Shown here piece by piece: positions 13,743 to 22,432 of a stretch of 40,402 bases of DNA (its first letter is position 1; each line of letters begins with the position of its first letter). Source of the DNA: Acidobacteriota bacterium (GTDB taxonomy: Bacteria; Acidobacteriota; UBA6911; RPQK01; JAJDTT01); NCBI GenBank assembly GCA_022827025.1, contig JAJDTT010000254.1, positions 1 to 40,402 of the forward strand, in the 5' to 3' direction. The notes under the pieces are model-generated. The model was given only the letters and a program-made list of their open reading frames with translations. It was not told the DNA's origin and searched no databases. Position numbers and translations under genes: made by a program.

Positions 13743-15377
13743 TCAGCGGCCCTTCTTCTCCAGCTCCCGCCGCCGGAGCTCATTGCGGCGGATCTTTCCG
13801 CTGATGGTCTTGGGCAGTTCTTCGATGAACTCCACCTCGCGAGGGTACTTGTAGGGAGCGGTGACGGTGCGCACGTGGGCCTGGAGTTCCCGGGTCAAGT
13901 CGTCCGAAGGCCGGGCGGACTGGCTGAGCACCACGAAAGCCTTGATGATCTCTCCCCGCAACGGGTCGGGACTCCCCACCACGGCCACCTCCGCCACCGT
14001 CTCATGCTCCAGCAAAGCCGACTCCACCTCGAAGGGGCCGACCCGGTAGGCTGAGGTGTTGATGACGTCGTCGGTGCGGCTGACGAAGTAGAAGTAGCCG
14101 TCCTCGTCCCGGGTGGCGCGGTCTCCGGTGGTGTACCAGTCGCCTGCAAAACAGTTTGCGGTCGCCTCCGGGTTCCGGTAGTACCCGCAGAACAGCCCCA
14201 GCGGCCGGTCGGGGCGCACCCGGATGGCGATCTCCCCCTCCTCTCCGGGACCGACTTCATTCCCCGAGTCGTCCACTAGGCCCATGTGGAACCCGGGCGA
14301 GGCGACTCCCATGGAGCCGGGCCGGTATTCCATGCCGGGAAACGTGGCCACGCAGAGAACGGTCTCGGTCTGGCCGTAGCCTTCCCAGATGTGATGGCCC
14401 ATCTCCCCTTTCCAGGTGGCGATGACCTCGGGATTGACCGCCTCCCCGGCCCCCAGGCAGTGGCGCAGGGCCCGGGCCGGCCAGCGGGACAGATCTTCCT
14501 GAACCATCATCCGATAGGCGGTGGGAGGGGAGAAGAAGGTCGTGATGGGGTGTTCGTGGAGCATGCGGAGGGTCCGTTCCGCATCGAAACGCCCCCGGTG
14601 GTCCCAGATGAAGATGGCCGCCCCCATGTTCCACGGCGCGAACAGGCAGGTCCAGGCGGCCTGGGCCCATCCCGTGTCCGACAGCGTCCAGTGGAGATCG
14701 GTGGGCCGGTTGTCCAGCCAGAACTTGCCGGTGATGAGGTGCGCCTTCGGATAGCTGGCGTGGTCGTTCACGACCATCTTGGGCGGTCCGGTGGTCCCCG
14801 ACGTGAAGTAGATCATGAGGGGATCGGTGGAGAGGTTCCGGGGATGGTCCATGCTGGGGGAACTCTTGGCCAGCAGGTCCTCGTAGCCGAGACAGCCGGG
14901 GCCCCCGCCCACGACGATGACGTGCCGCAACCCGGGGCACTCCGGGCGCACGGCTTCGACCCGGTCCGCGTTGGCGGCATCGGTCACGGCCACCGAAGCC
15001 CCGGAGGCGTTGATCCGGTAAACGATGTCCTTGTGCCTCAGCAAGGTGGTGCCGGGGACCGTGACGACGCGGGCGCGGATTCCGCCCAGGAGGACCTCCC
15101 ACCATTCGACGATCCGGGGAAGCATGACGAAGACCCGCTCTCCGGGTTCCACGCCCAGTCCGGCCAGAGCATTGGCGCAACGGGTCGAGGATCGGGAGAA
15201 CTCCCGGAACGTCACGTTCCGGACGTCTCCGGCGTCGCTGACCCAACGCATGGCCACCTTGCCGGGGTCGGCGGCCCAGCGGTCGAACACGTCGAAGGCC
15301 CAGTTGTAGCGCTCGGGTCGGGTAAGGCGGAAACTGGCGTAGGTCTGCCGGTAATCGCCGATCTGGTAGGTGCTCAT
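13743..15377 (-). CDS. AMP-forming acyl-CoA synthetase (ACSM-like)
   Basis: The 544-residue protein belongs to the ANL adenylate-forming superfamily. The phosphate-binding loop is TSGTTGPPK (residues 192-200), the acidic adenylation motif is WEGYGQTET, and the hinge region is YTTGDRATRDEDGYFYFVSRTDD. The C-terminal catalytic lysine lies in TISGKIRRNELRRRE (Lys528). The pattern LHWTLSDTGWAQAAWTCLFAPW is typical of medium-chain acyl-CoA/acetyl-CoA synthetase-like enzymes. It would convert a medium-chain or branched/aromatic acid, ATP and CoA to acyl-CoA. It is the first gene of a pair with the acyl-CoA dehydrogenase. The exact substrate cannot be read from the sequence. Confidence 0.92.
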   Translation of the reverse strand: MSTYQIGDYRQTYASFRLTRPERYNWAFDVFDRWAADPGKVAMRWVSDAGDVRNVTFREFSRSSTRCANALAGLGVEPGERVFVMLPRIVEWWEVLLGGIRARVVTVPGTTLLRHKDIVYRINASGASVAVTDAANADRVEAVRPECPGLRHVIVVGGGPGCLGYEDLLAKSSPSMDHPRNLSTDPLMIYFTSGTTGPPKMVVNDHASYPKAHLITGKFWLDNRPTDLHWTLSDTGWAQAAWTCLFAPWNMGAAIFIWDHRGRFDAERTLRMLHEHPITTFFSPPTAYRMMVQEDLSRWPARALRHCLGAGEAVNPEVIATWKGEMGHHIWEGYGQTETVLCVATFPGMEYRPGSMGVASPGFHMGLVDDSGNEVGPGEEGEIAIRVRPDRPLGLFCGYYRNPEATANCFAGDWYTTGDRATRDEDGYFYFVSRTDDVINTSAYRVGPFEVESALLEHETVAEVAVVGSPDPLRGEIIKAFVVLSQSARPSDDLTRELQAHVRTVTAPYKYPREVEFIEELPKTISGKIRRNELRRRELEKKGR

Positions 15378-15489
15378 GCGGCGCCCGAAGCTACCAAGCG
15401 GGCGCCGAAACTGTCAAGAATCGCCGCCGGCCCGGGGGGCTCCAGGCCGGCGGACGAAATTGGGAGGGATCGGAGGGAACCCGCCGGGG

Positions 15490-15975
15490 TTATTCCCGTT
15501 TGGCCAGGTCGCGGTCCACCATCAGCAGGCCCATGGGCTCACCGTTCCCCCATCGCAGTTGAGCCGCGACCTCCGAAACCGACTTCTCCTCTTCGACCTG
15601 CTCCTGAATGAACCACTGCAGCTCCACGCCGGTGGCCAGGTCGCCCTCTTCGAGAGCCAGCAGATAGAGCTTGTGGATGGCCTCGGTGACACGTTTTTCG
15701 TGCGCCACGACTCGCTCGAAGGCAATCACGGGGGATGTGAAGCCGTCGGCGGGCTTTCCGAGGGTGTCCAGATCGACTTTCGCTCCCCGGGTCAGGAGGT
15801 AGTCGAACAACCGCATGGCGTGCCCGTACTCCTCACGGCTCTGCTCTCTCATCCAGTGGGCGAAACCGGGCAGATCCTTCGAGTCGTAGTAGGCCGAAAG
15901 GGCCAGGTAGAGGTAGGACGATTCCAACTCCATGTGAATCTGTGTGTTCAAGGCTTGATTGATTCTTCCGTTCAT
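15490..15975 (-). CDS. ftnA: Non-haem ferritin
   Basis: The 161-residue protein aligns in pattern with bacterial FtnA, with the complete ferroxidase ligand set: Glu16 (ELESSYLY), Glu49 and His52 (EEYGH), Glu93 (AHEK), Gln126 and Glu129 (QEQVEEE). It would assemble into a 24-subunit shell that oxidises and stores iron in the cytoplasm. The start at 15975 is fixed by a strong Shine-Dalgarno (AAGGAGG, reading on the - strand just before the ATG); a longer frame upstream is rejected. A good promoter lies at 16042-16071 and a Fur-type palindrome at 16202-16216 in the shared upstream region, which fits iron control. Confidence 0.95.
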   Translation of the reverse strand: MNGRINQALNTQIHMELESSYLYLALSAYYDSKDLPGFAHWMREQSREEYGHAMRLFDYLLTRGAKVDLDTLGKPADGFTSPVIAFERVVAHEKRVTEAIHKLYLLALEEGDLATGVELQWFIQEQVEEEKSVSEVAAQLRWGNGEPMGLLMVDRDLAKRE

Positions 15976-16041
15976 ATCTTCCTCCTTGTTGACTGAAACA
16001 GTCGCATGTCCAAGTCGCGATCTGCAGACTCCATGCGAATG

Positions 16042-16071
16042 AATATACATATTAAATGAACGGTCTGTCAA
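16042..16071 (-). promoter_or_regulatory. Sigma-70-type promoter of the ferritin gene
   Basis: On the - strand TTGACA (16071-16066) is followed after 18 bp by TATATT (16047-16042). The start of transcription would be near 16035, giving a leader of about 60 nt before the ferritin ATG. Confidence 0.65.
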
Positions 16072-16147
16072 ATATAAAACATAGTAAATAAAGGACTTAA
16101 ATGAAATGGGACATCAATATCAATGATTTTGAATGTCATTTTCAACG

Positions 16148-16170
16148 ATGGTGAAATTCAATTTCATCAT
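16148..16170. promoter_or_regulatory. Palindromic operator candidate
   Basis: TGAAATTCAATTTCA (16152-16166) is a perfect 7-1-7 palindrome, and the symmetry extends outward to 11-1-11 with one mismatch. The spacing is like that of Fur-family sites, but the sequence is not the classical Fur one. Confidence 0.5.
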
Positions 16171-16201
16171 TGACGATCATCACATTCCGAGAGGGGCTAT
16201 A

Positions 16202-16216
16202 TGATAATGATTATCA
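16202..16216. promoter_or_regulatory. Fur box
   Basis: TGATAATGATTATCA is a perfect 7-1-7 inverted repeat matching the classical Fur recognition pattern. It lies about 130 bp upstream of the ferritin promoter and about 190 bp upstream of the ABC ATPase start, so either or both transcription units could be controlled by iron. Confidence 0.75.
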
Positions 16217-16403
16217 ACTTCGTGATGGGATCGATAACATTCTGATTCTTCATGAATTCCACTTTCCCAAATTAGTTGGACTCTGATACCGGACCCTGCG
16301 CCTGACCCCGCCGCGAACCCATCCGGCACACTGGTGGACACTCGTAAATCGAGCCGATTCTGTTGAATTCGTTCCGTCGTTCCCCATAACCTGTTCTATT
16401 GAG

Positions 16404-17084
16404 ATGTCTTCCATGCTGGCGTTTTCACACGTCTCGAAGACCTATGGAGAAACCGTCGGCGCGGGGCTGACGGCGCTGCACGACGTCTCATTCCAGGTGC
16501 CCTCCGGACGCCGCGTGGCCATCGTGGGACGGAGCGGCAGCGGCAAGTCGACCCTCCTTCATCTGGCCGCCGGCATCGATCTGCCCACCCGCGGGAAAGT
16601 GGAGGTGCTGGGAAAGGACCTCTCCAGTTTCTCGGACCGCGACCGGACCCTGTTGCGCCGAAACGAGATCGGCCTCGTCTTCCAGTTCTTCCATCTCCTG
16701 CCCCACCTGCCGGTGCGGGAGAACGTGGCCCTCCCGGCGCTGGTGGCCGGCGGGAAACCCCGTGACTTCGAGCCCCGGGTGCTGGAATTGTTGGACCGGG
16801 TCAGCCTGGCTGATCGCGCCGGGGATCCGGTGAGCAACCTGAGCGGCGGAGAGATGCAGCGGGTGGCCATCTGCCGGGCCCTCCTGCGCCGTCCCCGGCT
16901 GATCCTGGCGGACGAGCCCACGGGTAACCTGGACGACGAGAACTCCTGGCTGGTCCTGGAACTGATGCTGGAGCTGGTGACCCGGGAGAAGGCCACGCTG
17001 CTCTACGTCACCCACAGCCGGGAGCTGGCGGGACTGGCCGACGAGACCTGGCGGATCCACAGCGGGGTCCTGGACGCCGCATGA
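16404..17084 (+). CDS. ABC transporter ATPase, LolD/AttE-like
   Basis: The 226-residue ATPase has Walker A GRSGSGKST (residues 42-50), Q-loop Gln94, signature LSGGEMQRV (146-154) and Walker B RLILADEPTGNLD (165-177). It belongs to the MacB/LolD group that powers FtsX-type permeases, which do not transport through the membrane but act mechanically on lipoproteins or periplasmic ligands. Its last codon overlaps the permease start by four bases (ATGA, 17081-17084). An alternative start is the ATG at 16413. With the next two genes it has the AttEFGH-type arrangement (ATPase, permease, AttH). Confidence 0.92.
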   Translation: MSSMLAFSHVSKTYGETVGAGLTALHDVSFQVPSGRRVAIVGRSGSGKSTLLHLAAGIDLPTRGKVEVLGKDLSSFSDRDRTLLRRNEIGLVFQFFHLLPHLPVRENVALPALVAGGKPRDFEPRVLELLDRVSLADRAGDPVSNLSGGEMQRVAICRALLRRPRLILADEPTGNLDDENSWLVLELMLELVTREKATLLYVTHSRELAGLADETWRIHSGVLDAA

Positions 17085-19603
17085 GGCGCTACCTGCTGCA
17101 CACGCTGAAGACGCGTCTCCGGGCGGGCCGGTCGCTCTATCTTCTGACGGTCCTCGGCGTCGCCCTGGGCGTCGCCTCGGTCCTCTCGGTGCAGATCATC
17201 AACCTGAGCGCCGTGGCCGCGTTCCGGGGAGCTCTCCGGGCCGTGGGATCGGAAGCGGACCTCACCGTCCGGGGCTTGAACCGGACATTGCCGGAGAGCC
17301 TCTTTCCGGAAGTGCTGGGCACGCGCGGCGTCCGCGGAGCCTGGCCCGTCTACCGGCTGGACGTGGCGGTGAAGGGATCGGATTCCTTGCTCCTGGAGGT
17401 GATGGGCATCGATCTCGTTTCTCCGGCATCGCGCGAGAGTCTGGAGCTTCTGGGCCGGGAAAAGGCGTCGGAAGGCTTGACCCAACCCGGTTGGATGGCC
17501 GTGACTCCCGAGCTGGCCCGGGCGCAAGGCTGGTCCGTGGGGGATTCGATCGAGGTCTCCTGCGGTCCCCGGGAGGCCCGCCTGGTCGTCGGCGCCCTGG
17601 TGGACTTCGCCCGGGTCACCACTCTGGCCGGGGCCAAGCTGGCGGTCATGGACATCTCCCAGGTCCAGGGGTTGCTGGGGCGCCCCGGCGAGTTGCACGA
17701 GATCCATGTCGAGGCGGCGGCTGAGGATCGCGCGAATCTCAAGGCGCTTCTGGAGCAACGCCTGGGTTCTTCGGTGGAAGTGCTGACTCCGACGCAACGA
17801 GAGGACGAGGCGGCCGGCCTTCTGAGCGCGTTCCGCCTGAACCTCACGGCCCTGAGCCTGATCAGCCTCTTCGTGGGCAGCTTCGTCGTCTACACCAGCT
17901 CGCAGGCGCTGCTGGTGCGCCGGAGGCGCGAGTTCGGAGTGCTCCGGGCCGTGGGCGCGACGAGGGCGCAGCTCTTGGGACTCATCGCCTTCGAGGCGGC
18001 CCTGGTGGGAGGGCTGGGGGTGATCCTGGGAACCGGCTTGGGCTACTGGGCGGCCCGAGCCAACGTGGATGCCGTCAGCGCCACCCTGACCCAGGTCTAT
18101 CTCCTGAACGAGATCACCTCCCTCCAGGTTCCCGCGTGGGTCTACCTGGCGGGCGCCGCGGCCGGCATGGGCGCCGCGCTGGCCGGGACCCTCCTCCCTG
18201 CCCTGGACCTCTGTCTTTCTCCTCCCCGGTCGCTCCTCTCTTCCCGGCTCCTGCAGGAGAAGGTGGGGTCCTCGGCGATATCGCTGGCCCTGGCCGGGAC
18301 CGGGATTCTGACTCTGGCGGCGGTCTGGTACCGGTTCGCCGCGGACTGGCGGCCGGCCGGCTTCGTTCTGGGCGTCGCCCTGCTGGTGGCCATCCCGCTG
18401 TTCACTCCCCTCCTGGTCCGCGCGGCGTCTCTGCTGCCCCTTTCGGGTCTCGGCGTGGGATATGGGTTCCGGTCCCTGGCCGGCCGCTGGACCACCACCG
18501 TCTTCACGGCCTCCTCCCTGGCCATCGCGGTCAGCATGATGGTGGGCGTGACTCTCAAGACCAGCAGTTTCCGGGAGACGCTGGAGGTCTGGCTTCGGAC
18601 GTCGGTCCAGGCGGACATCTACGTCAAGACCGAGTCCTGGAGAGGAAGAGGCGACGAGACCGCCCTGAGCCCGGAGCTGGTGTCCCAATTGTCCCGGACC
18701 GAAGACGTCGTGGCCTTCGACCGCTACCGGAGGCTGACGGTCCAATCCGGGGACGAGCGCATCTTCCTGGCCGGGGTCGAGACCGGACTTCCCGGGGGCG
18801 AGGCTCGATTTCCCCTGGTGGGAGGAGATCCGGACGCAGTCTACCGGCAGTTCCGGGACGAGGGCGCCGCCCTGGTGGGGGAGACCCTGGCCCGGCGGCG
18901 CGGTCTGGAGCCTGGGGGACTTCTTCCGCTGGTCACTCCGGCCGGCAAGGCGCAGGTGCCCATCGCCGGCATCTACTACGACTATCAGCCCGGAACGGGG
19001 CTGGCCGTGGTCGGGCTGGAAACCATGGAGAAACTCTTCGGTCCGGGGCCCGTCCAAAGCATGGCCTTCTACTTGAGACCCGGAGCGGATACCGACAAAA
19101 CCATCGACCGCCTCCGGGCGGCGCACGCGGGAGAGTCCCTTCTGTTCCGGAGCAACCGGAAGCTGCGCCAGGAAGTAATGGAGATCTTCGACCAGACCTT
19201 CGCGGTGACCCGTCTCCTCCAAGGAACGAGCCTGCTGATCGCCGTGGCGGGCATCATATTGACGCTGTTGGTGCTGGCCCGGGAGGAGTCCGCGGAGCTC
19301 GCCCTCTACCGGTCCCTCGGCGCCCGGCGGTCGCAACTGTTCCGGATCTTCGTGGGCAAGGGGCTGGGGATGGGAGTCGCCGGACTCGTCCTGGGTCTGG
19401 CGGGGGGAGTCATCCTGGCGGGCATCGTGGTCTTCGTCATCAATCGGGCCTACTTCGGGTGGACCATCCAGGTCCACTGGCCCTGGGGAACCGTGCTGGC
19501 CCAATCGGCGACCATCCTGGCGGCGGCGGTGCTGGCGAGCCTCTATCCGGCGCTGGCGGCCAGCCGGACGCCGGCGACTCAACTCAGCCGGGAGGACCTT
19601 TAA
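17081..19603 (+). CDS. FtsX-like ABC permease, AttF/AttG-like fusion
   Basis: The 840-residue protein has an N-terminal membrane helix followed by a periplasmic domain. Two sets of hydrophobic helices follow (about residues 255-470 and 710-830), separated by a second periplasmic domain, so it is the fused form of two FtsX-type permease halves. Sequences such as RRRREFGVLRAVGATRAQLLGLIAFEA and ELALYRSLGARRSQLFRIFVGKGLGMG are the classical cytoplasmic coupling segments of this family. It pairs with the upstream ATPase (overlap) and is followed after five bases by the AttH-like gene. Substrate unknown; lipoprotein or hydrophobic ligand handling at the periplasmic face is likely by family. Confidence 0.9.
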   Translation: MRRYLLHTLKTRLRAGRSLYLLTVLGVALGVASVLSVQIINLSAVAAFRGALRAVGSEADLTVRGLNRTLPESLFPEVLGTRGVRGAWPVYRLDVAVKGSDSLLLEVMGIDLVSPASRESLELLGREKASEGLTQPGWMAVTPELARAQGWSVGDSIEVSCGPREARLVVGALVDFARVTTLAGAKLAVMDISQVQGLLGRPGELHEIHVEAAAEDRANLKALLEQRLGSSVEVLTPTQREDEAAGLLSAFRLNLTALSLISLFVGSFVVYTSSQALLVRRRREFGVLRAVGATRAQLLGLIAFEAALVGGLGVILGTGLGYWAARANVDAVSATLTQVYLLNEITSLQVPAWVYLAGAAAGMGAALAGTLLPALDLCLSPPRSLLSSRLLQEKVGSSAISLALAGTGILTLAAVWYRFAADWRPAGFVLGVALLVAIPLFTPLLVRAASLLPLSGLGVGYGFRSLAGRWTTTVFTASSLAIAVSMMVGVTLKTSSFRETLEVWLRTSVQADIYVKTESWRGRGDETALSPELVSQLSRTEDVVAFDRYRRLTVQSGDERIFLAGVETGLPGGEARFPLVGGDPDAVYRQFRDEGAALVGETLARRRGLEPGGLLPLVTPAGKAQVPIAGIYYDYQPGTGLAVVGLETMEKLFGPGPVQSMAFYLRPGADTDKTIDRLRAAHAGESLLFRSNRKLRQEVMEIFDQTFAVTRLLQGTSLLIAVAGIILTLLVLAREESAELALYRSLGARRSQLFRIFVGKGLGMGVAGLVLGLAGGVILAGIVVFVINRAYFGWTIQVHWPWGTVLAQSATILAAAVLASLYPALAASRTPATQLSREDL

Positions 19604-19608
19604 CTCAG

Positions 19609-20721
19609 ATGCCATTCCTCGCCGGAGCTCTGGTTGTTCTGAGCCTGCTGGGGTCGACCCTCGACTGGAAGCCGGCCCGTCCCGACTATGCCTGGTCCTT
19701 TCCCCGGGATCACTGGGCCCGAACCGGTTTCCGCACCGAATGGTGGTACTTCACGGGACACCTTCAGACCGCCGGAGAGAATCCGCGCCGGTTCGGCTAC
19801 CAGTTCACCTTTTTCCGAGTCGGACTCCAGCCCACGTCTCCGGCTCTGGATTCCGCCTGGAAGGCCCGGGACGTCATCATGGGGCACGCGGCCGTCACCG
19901 ACCTGACCAGCAAGCGGCATCGCTTCACCGAGATTCTCTACCGCGCCATGCCGTTATTGGGAGAGTTCGGAGACGGATCGGGACCGCTCGTCGCCTGGAG
20001 CCGGCCTCCCGCCGGCAGTACCGTCCGCTGGAGCCTGCACTGGAACGGCAGGGGCTTCGACCTCGCCGCCTCGGACGAGAACCAGGACTTCTCCTTCCGG
20101 CTCTCGACCCGCGGAACCAAGGGCCCGATCTTTCAGGGTCCCAACGGGTACAGCATCAAGGGGGGAGAAGACGGAGCCGCGAGCCAGTACTACAGCTTCA
20201 CCCGGATGGCGACCCGCGGCCGCGTCTCCATCGGAGGCGAGGAACACGCGGTGGAGGGCGTCTCCTGGATGGACAAGGAGTTCGGGTCCAATCAATTGGG
20301 GGCCCGTCAGATCGGATGGGACTGGTTCAGCCTCCAGTTGGACGACGGCCGCGACCTGATGCTTTATCTTCTGAGGGACCGCCACGATCAGGTGGATTTC
20401 GCCAACGGGACGCTGATTTCCAGGGAAGGACAGGCTCGGTATCTGGAATCCGGCGATTGGTCGGTCCGAGCCACCGGAACCTGGACCAGCCCCCACAACG
20501 GCGCCCGCTACCCCGCCGGGTGGCAGGTGCGTGTCCCTGCCGAGGATCTGGAACTGGTGGTGACACCGGAGGTTGCCGATGCCGAGAACGTGAGCCGGAT
20601 CCTTCCGGGACTGGCCTACTGGGAGGGCCCGGTGAGAGTCGAGACCGCGGCGGGTGATCGTCTGGGACAGGGGTACGTGGAACTGACCGGATATGCGGAG
20701 CGGAGCCGGCCGGCACTCTGA
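19609..20721 (+). CDS. AttH/CrtC-like secreted lipocalin-type protein
   Basis: The 370-residue protein starts with a short hydrophobic segment (MPFLAGALVVLSLLGSTLDW) that may be a signal peptide. The motifs YAWSFPRDHWARTGFRTEWWYFTGHL, FGYQFTFFRVGL, GVSWMDKEFGSNQ and GWDWFSLQLDDGRDLMLYLLR match the AttH family, related to hydroxyneurosporene synthase (CrtC) and made of two lipocalin-like barrels. It is the usual third partner of the AttE/FG transporter. The substrate of this system is not established. The start is the ATG at 19609, five bases after the permease stop, with GGAGGA at about 19591. Confidence 0.88.
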   Translation: MPFLAGALVVLSLLGSTLDWKPARPDYAWSFPRDHWARTGFRTEWWYFTGHLQTAGENPRRFGYQFTFFRVGLQPTSPALDSAWKARDVIMGHAAVTDLTSKRHRFTEILYRAMPLLGEFGDGSGPLVAWSRPPAGSTVRWSLHWNGRGFDLAASDENQDFSFRLSTRGTKGPIFQGPNGYSIKGGEDGAASQYYSFTRMATRGRVSIGGEEHAVEGVSWMDKEFGSNQLGARQIGWDWFSLQLDDGRDLMLYLLRDRHDQVDFANGTLISREGQARYLESGDWSVRATGTWTSPHNGARYPAGWQVRVPAEDLELVVTPEVADAENVSRILPGLAYWEGPVRVETAAGDRLGQGYVELTGYAERSRPAL

Positions 20722-20760
20722 AACCGGCGGCCCCCCGCAGTGAACAGGCGCTGAATCGAG

Positions 20761-22401
20761 ATGTCGACCATCGACTGGATCATCGTCCTGGGCCTCAACC
20801 TGTTGGTCTTCGGATACGGACTGATCCGTTCCCGCGAAACCAGAACCAACCTGGACTGGTTCCTGGGCGGCCGCAATCTCCCCTTCTGGATCGTCGCCGT
20901 CTCCCTCTTCGCCACCTCCGTCGACAGCGGAGACATCGTGGGGGTCAACGGAATGACCTACGTGGAGGGGATTACGACTCTCACCACGTGGTGGCTGGGT
21001 GTGGTGGTGGGATACGTCATCGCCGCCTTCTTCGTGCTGCCTCCCATGTACCGGGCCGGAATGTTCACCAACGCCGAGTACCTGGAATACCGCTTCGGAC
21101 CGGCGGCCCGGGTGGTCAGCGCCCTGGTGCAGGTTCAGTACCGGACCAACATCCTGGCGGGAATCGCCATCTCCCTCCAGTTGACGCTCACTCTGGTCAT
21201 GGGTCTCGACGAGATCGGGGCCTGGATCGTCGTCGCGGCATTCGCCTCAATGGCGACCTTGTATTCGGCCCGGGGAGGACTCAAGACCATCGCCTGGGTC
21301 GACGCCCTCCTGACCGTGGTCATGATCACCGGTGTCCTGGTCTTGTGGAACGTCCTCTGGACCGTCGCCGGCGGCTGGTCGGGCGCCGTGGAGAAGCTGA
21401 CTCTCAAGGGGGGGGCCGAACTGCCCGGCTATCTGCTGCATATCGGGGTCTCGCGGCCGGGCAGCCCCGATCCCCTGGTGGTGACCATGGCGTGGCTCAT
21501 CCTGGGAGCCGCCTACCCCATCGTGAACCACAGCGAGACCATGAAGCTGTTCGGAGCCCGCTCCCTTTGGGACGTGAAGGTGTCCGTCCTCATGGCCTCG
21601 GGCATGACCATGATCCTCATGTATTTCAACGGGACCCTGGGAATCCTGGGCCGGGCCGTCTGGCCCGAGACGCTGCAGCGGCCCGATCAGATCTACCCTC
21701 TTCTGGTGAACGAGTTCCTGGGACCGGGGCTGAAGGGCATCGTCGTCGCCGGAGTCATCGCGGCGGCGATCACCACCTACGAGGGGATCGGATCGGCGCT
21801 GGCGGCCCTCTGCACCCGGGACATCTACGCCCGCCTTTTCGTCAAGGACCGTGAAGACAGCCACTATTTCCGGGTCAGCCGCTGGGTCACCCCCTTCGTC
21901 GTGGCCGCCTCCTTCGCCTACATCCCCTTCATTCTCCGCTACGAGAACATCGCCGGTTTCTTCATCCGGGTCACCAGCGTCTTCGTCATTCCCCTCATGA
22001 CCGTCTACCTGGTGGGCGTCTTCACGCGAGCCCACCGGCGGAGCGGGATCATCGGACTGGCGGTCGGTTCCGCCTATGGCATCATCGCTCTGGTCGGGTC
22101 CGGCCTGGAAATCTTACCGGTCTGGTTCACCGACAAGTTCGCCGCCTACGCCTGGAGCATCGTCGCCACCTCGGGCGCCATGATCCTGACGACCCTGATT
22201 CTGGGACGCGACTCGGAACGGAGCCTGGCTCAGGAGCGGGTCGGCGGTTGGCTGGACCGGTCCCGAAGGGGGGTGCCGGATCTGGTGGATTCGCCCTTCG
22301 AAGCGCGGGGCCGCTCCGTGCCGTGGTGGGCCCACCCCAATCTCTGGGGCGTCGTCGTCATGGCGGCTTCCCTGATCCTGGTCTTCTACGTTTTCTGGTA
22401 A
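20761..22401 (+). CDS. Sodium:solute symporter family protein
   Basis: The 546-residue integral membrane protein has about 13-14 hydrophobic helices. The first region (DWFLGGRNLPFWIVAVSLFATSVDSGDIVGVNG) and the SSS-type segment with Arg/Tyr and MFTNAEYLEYRFG fit the sodium:solute symporter family (LeuT fold). It would bring a small organic solute into the cell with Na+. The ligand is not predictable; many relatives are annotated with sugar or carboxylate transport on weak evidence. It follows the AttH gene by 39 bp and may be co-transcribed. It is convergent with the phytanoyl-CoA dioxygenase gene. Confidence 0.88.
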   Translation: MSTIDWIIVLGLNLLVFGYGLIRSRETRTNLDWFLGGRNLPFWIVAVSLFATSVDSGDIVGVNGMTYVEGITTLTTWWLGVVVGYVIAAFFVLPPMYRAGMFTNAEYLEYRFGPAARVVSALVQVQYRTNILAGIAISLQLTLTLVMGLDEIGAWIVVAAFASMATLYSARGGLKTIAWVDALLTVVMITGVLVLWNVLWTVAGGWSGAVEKLTLKGGAELPGYLLHIGVSRPGSPDPLVVTMAWLILGAAYPIVNHSETMKLFGARSLWDVKVSVLMASGMTMILMYFNGTLGILGRAVWPETLQRPDQIYPLLVNEFLGPGLKGIVVAGVIAAAITTYEGIGSALAALCTRDIYARLFVKDREDSHYFRVSRWVTPFVVAASFAYIPFILRYENIAGFFIRVTSVFVIPLMTVYLVGVFTRAHRRSGIIGLAVGSAYGIIALVGSGLEILPVWFTDKFAAYAWSIVATSGAMILTTLILGRDSERSLAQERVGGWLDRSRRGVPDLVDSPFEARGRSVPWWAHPNLWGVVVMAASLILVFYVFW

Positions 22402-22432
22402 GGCGCGGGAGTTCCGCGGCGCAATCGCCTTA
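22399..22432. terminator. Inverted repeat spanning both convergent stop codons
   Basis: TAAGGCG (22399-22405) and CGCCTTA (22426-22432) are perfect arms, and the outer three bases of each arm are the stop codons of the two convergent genes. An inner hairpin CGCGG-GAGTT-CCGCG (22404-22418) is also present. No T-run follows, so a bidirectional terminator role is only a suggestion. Confidence 0.45.

Larger units (their letters stand above)
15976..16403. promoter_or_regulatory. AT-rich divergent control region between ferritin and the ABC operon
   Basis: This 428-bp gap is free of the GC-rich hairpin repeats and far richer in A/T than the rest of the window. It contains the ferritin ribosome site and promoter, two perfect 7-1-7 palindromes (16152-16166 and 16202-16216), and several TGA/TCA-rich stretches between 16110 and 16190. 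No coding sequence is seen. Promoters for the + strand genes are not obvious; 16270-16400 has only weak matches. Confidence 0.7.

Noticed and set aside
18136-19608. Long N-terminal extension of the AttH-like protein
   Set aside because: The extension overlaps the permease gene in another frame and is low-complexity; the ATG at 19609 fits gene order and the N-terminal hydrophobic segment.
17003-19615. Very long antisense open frame (870 codons) opposite the ABC permease
   Set aside because: It is a shadow of a GC-rich gene: low-complexity Gln/Gly/Arg/Asp-rich, no domain, and the + strand frame has clear FtsX-type features and an overlap with the ATPase gene.
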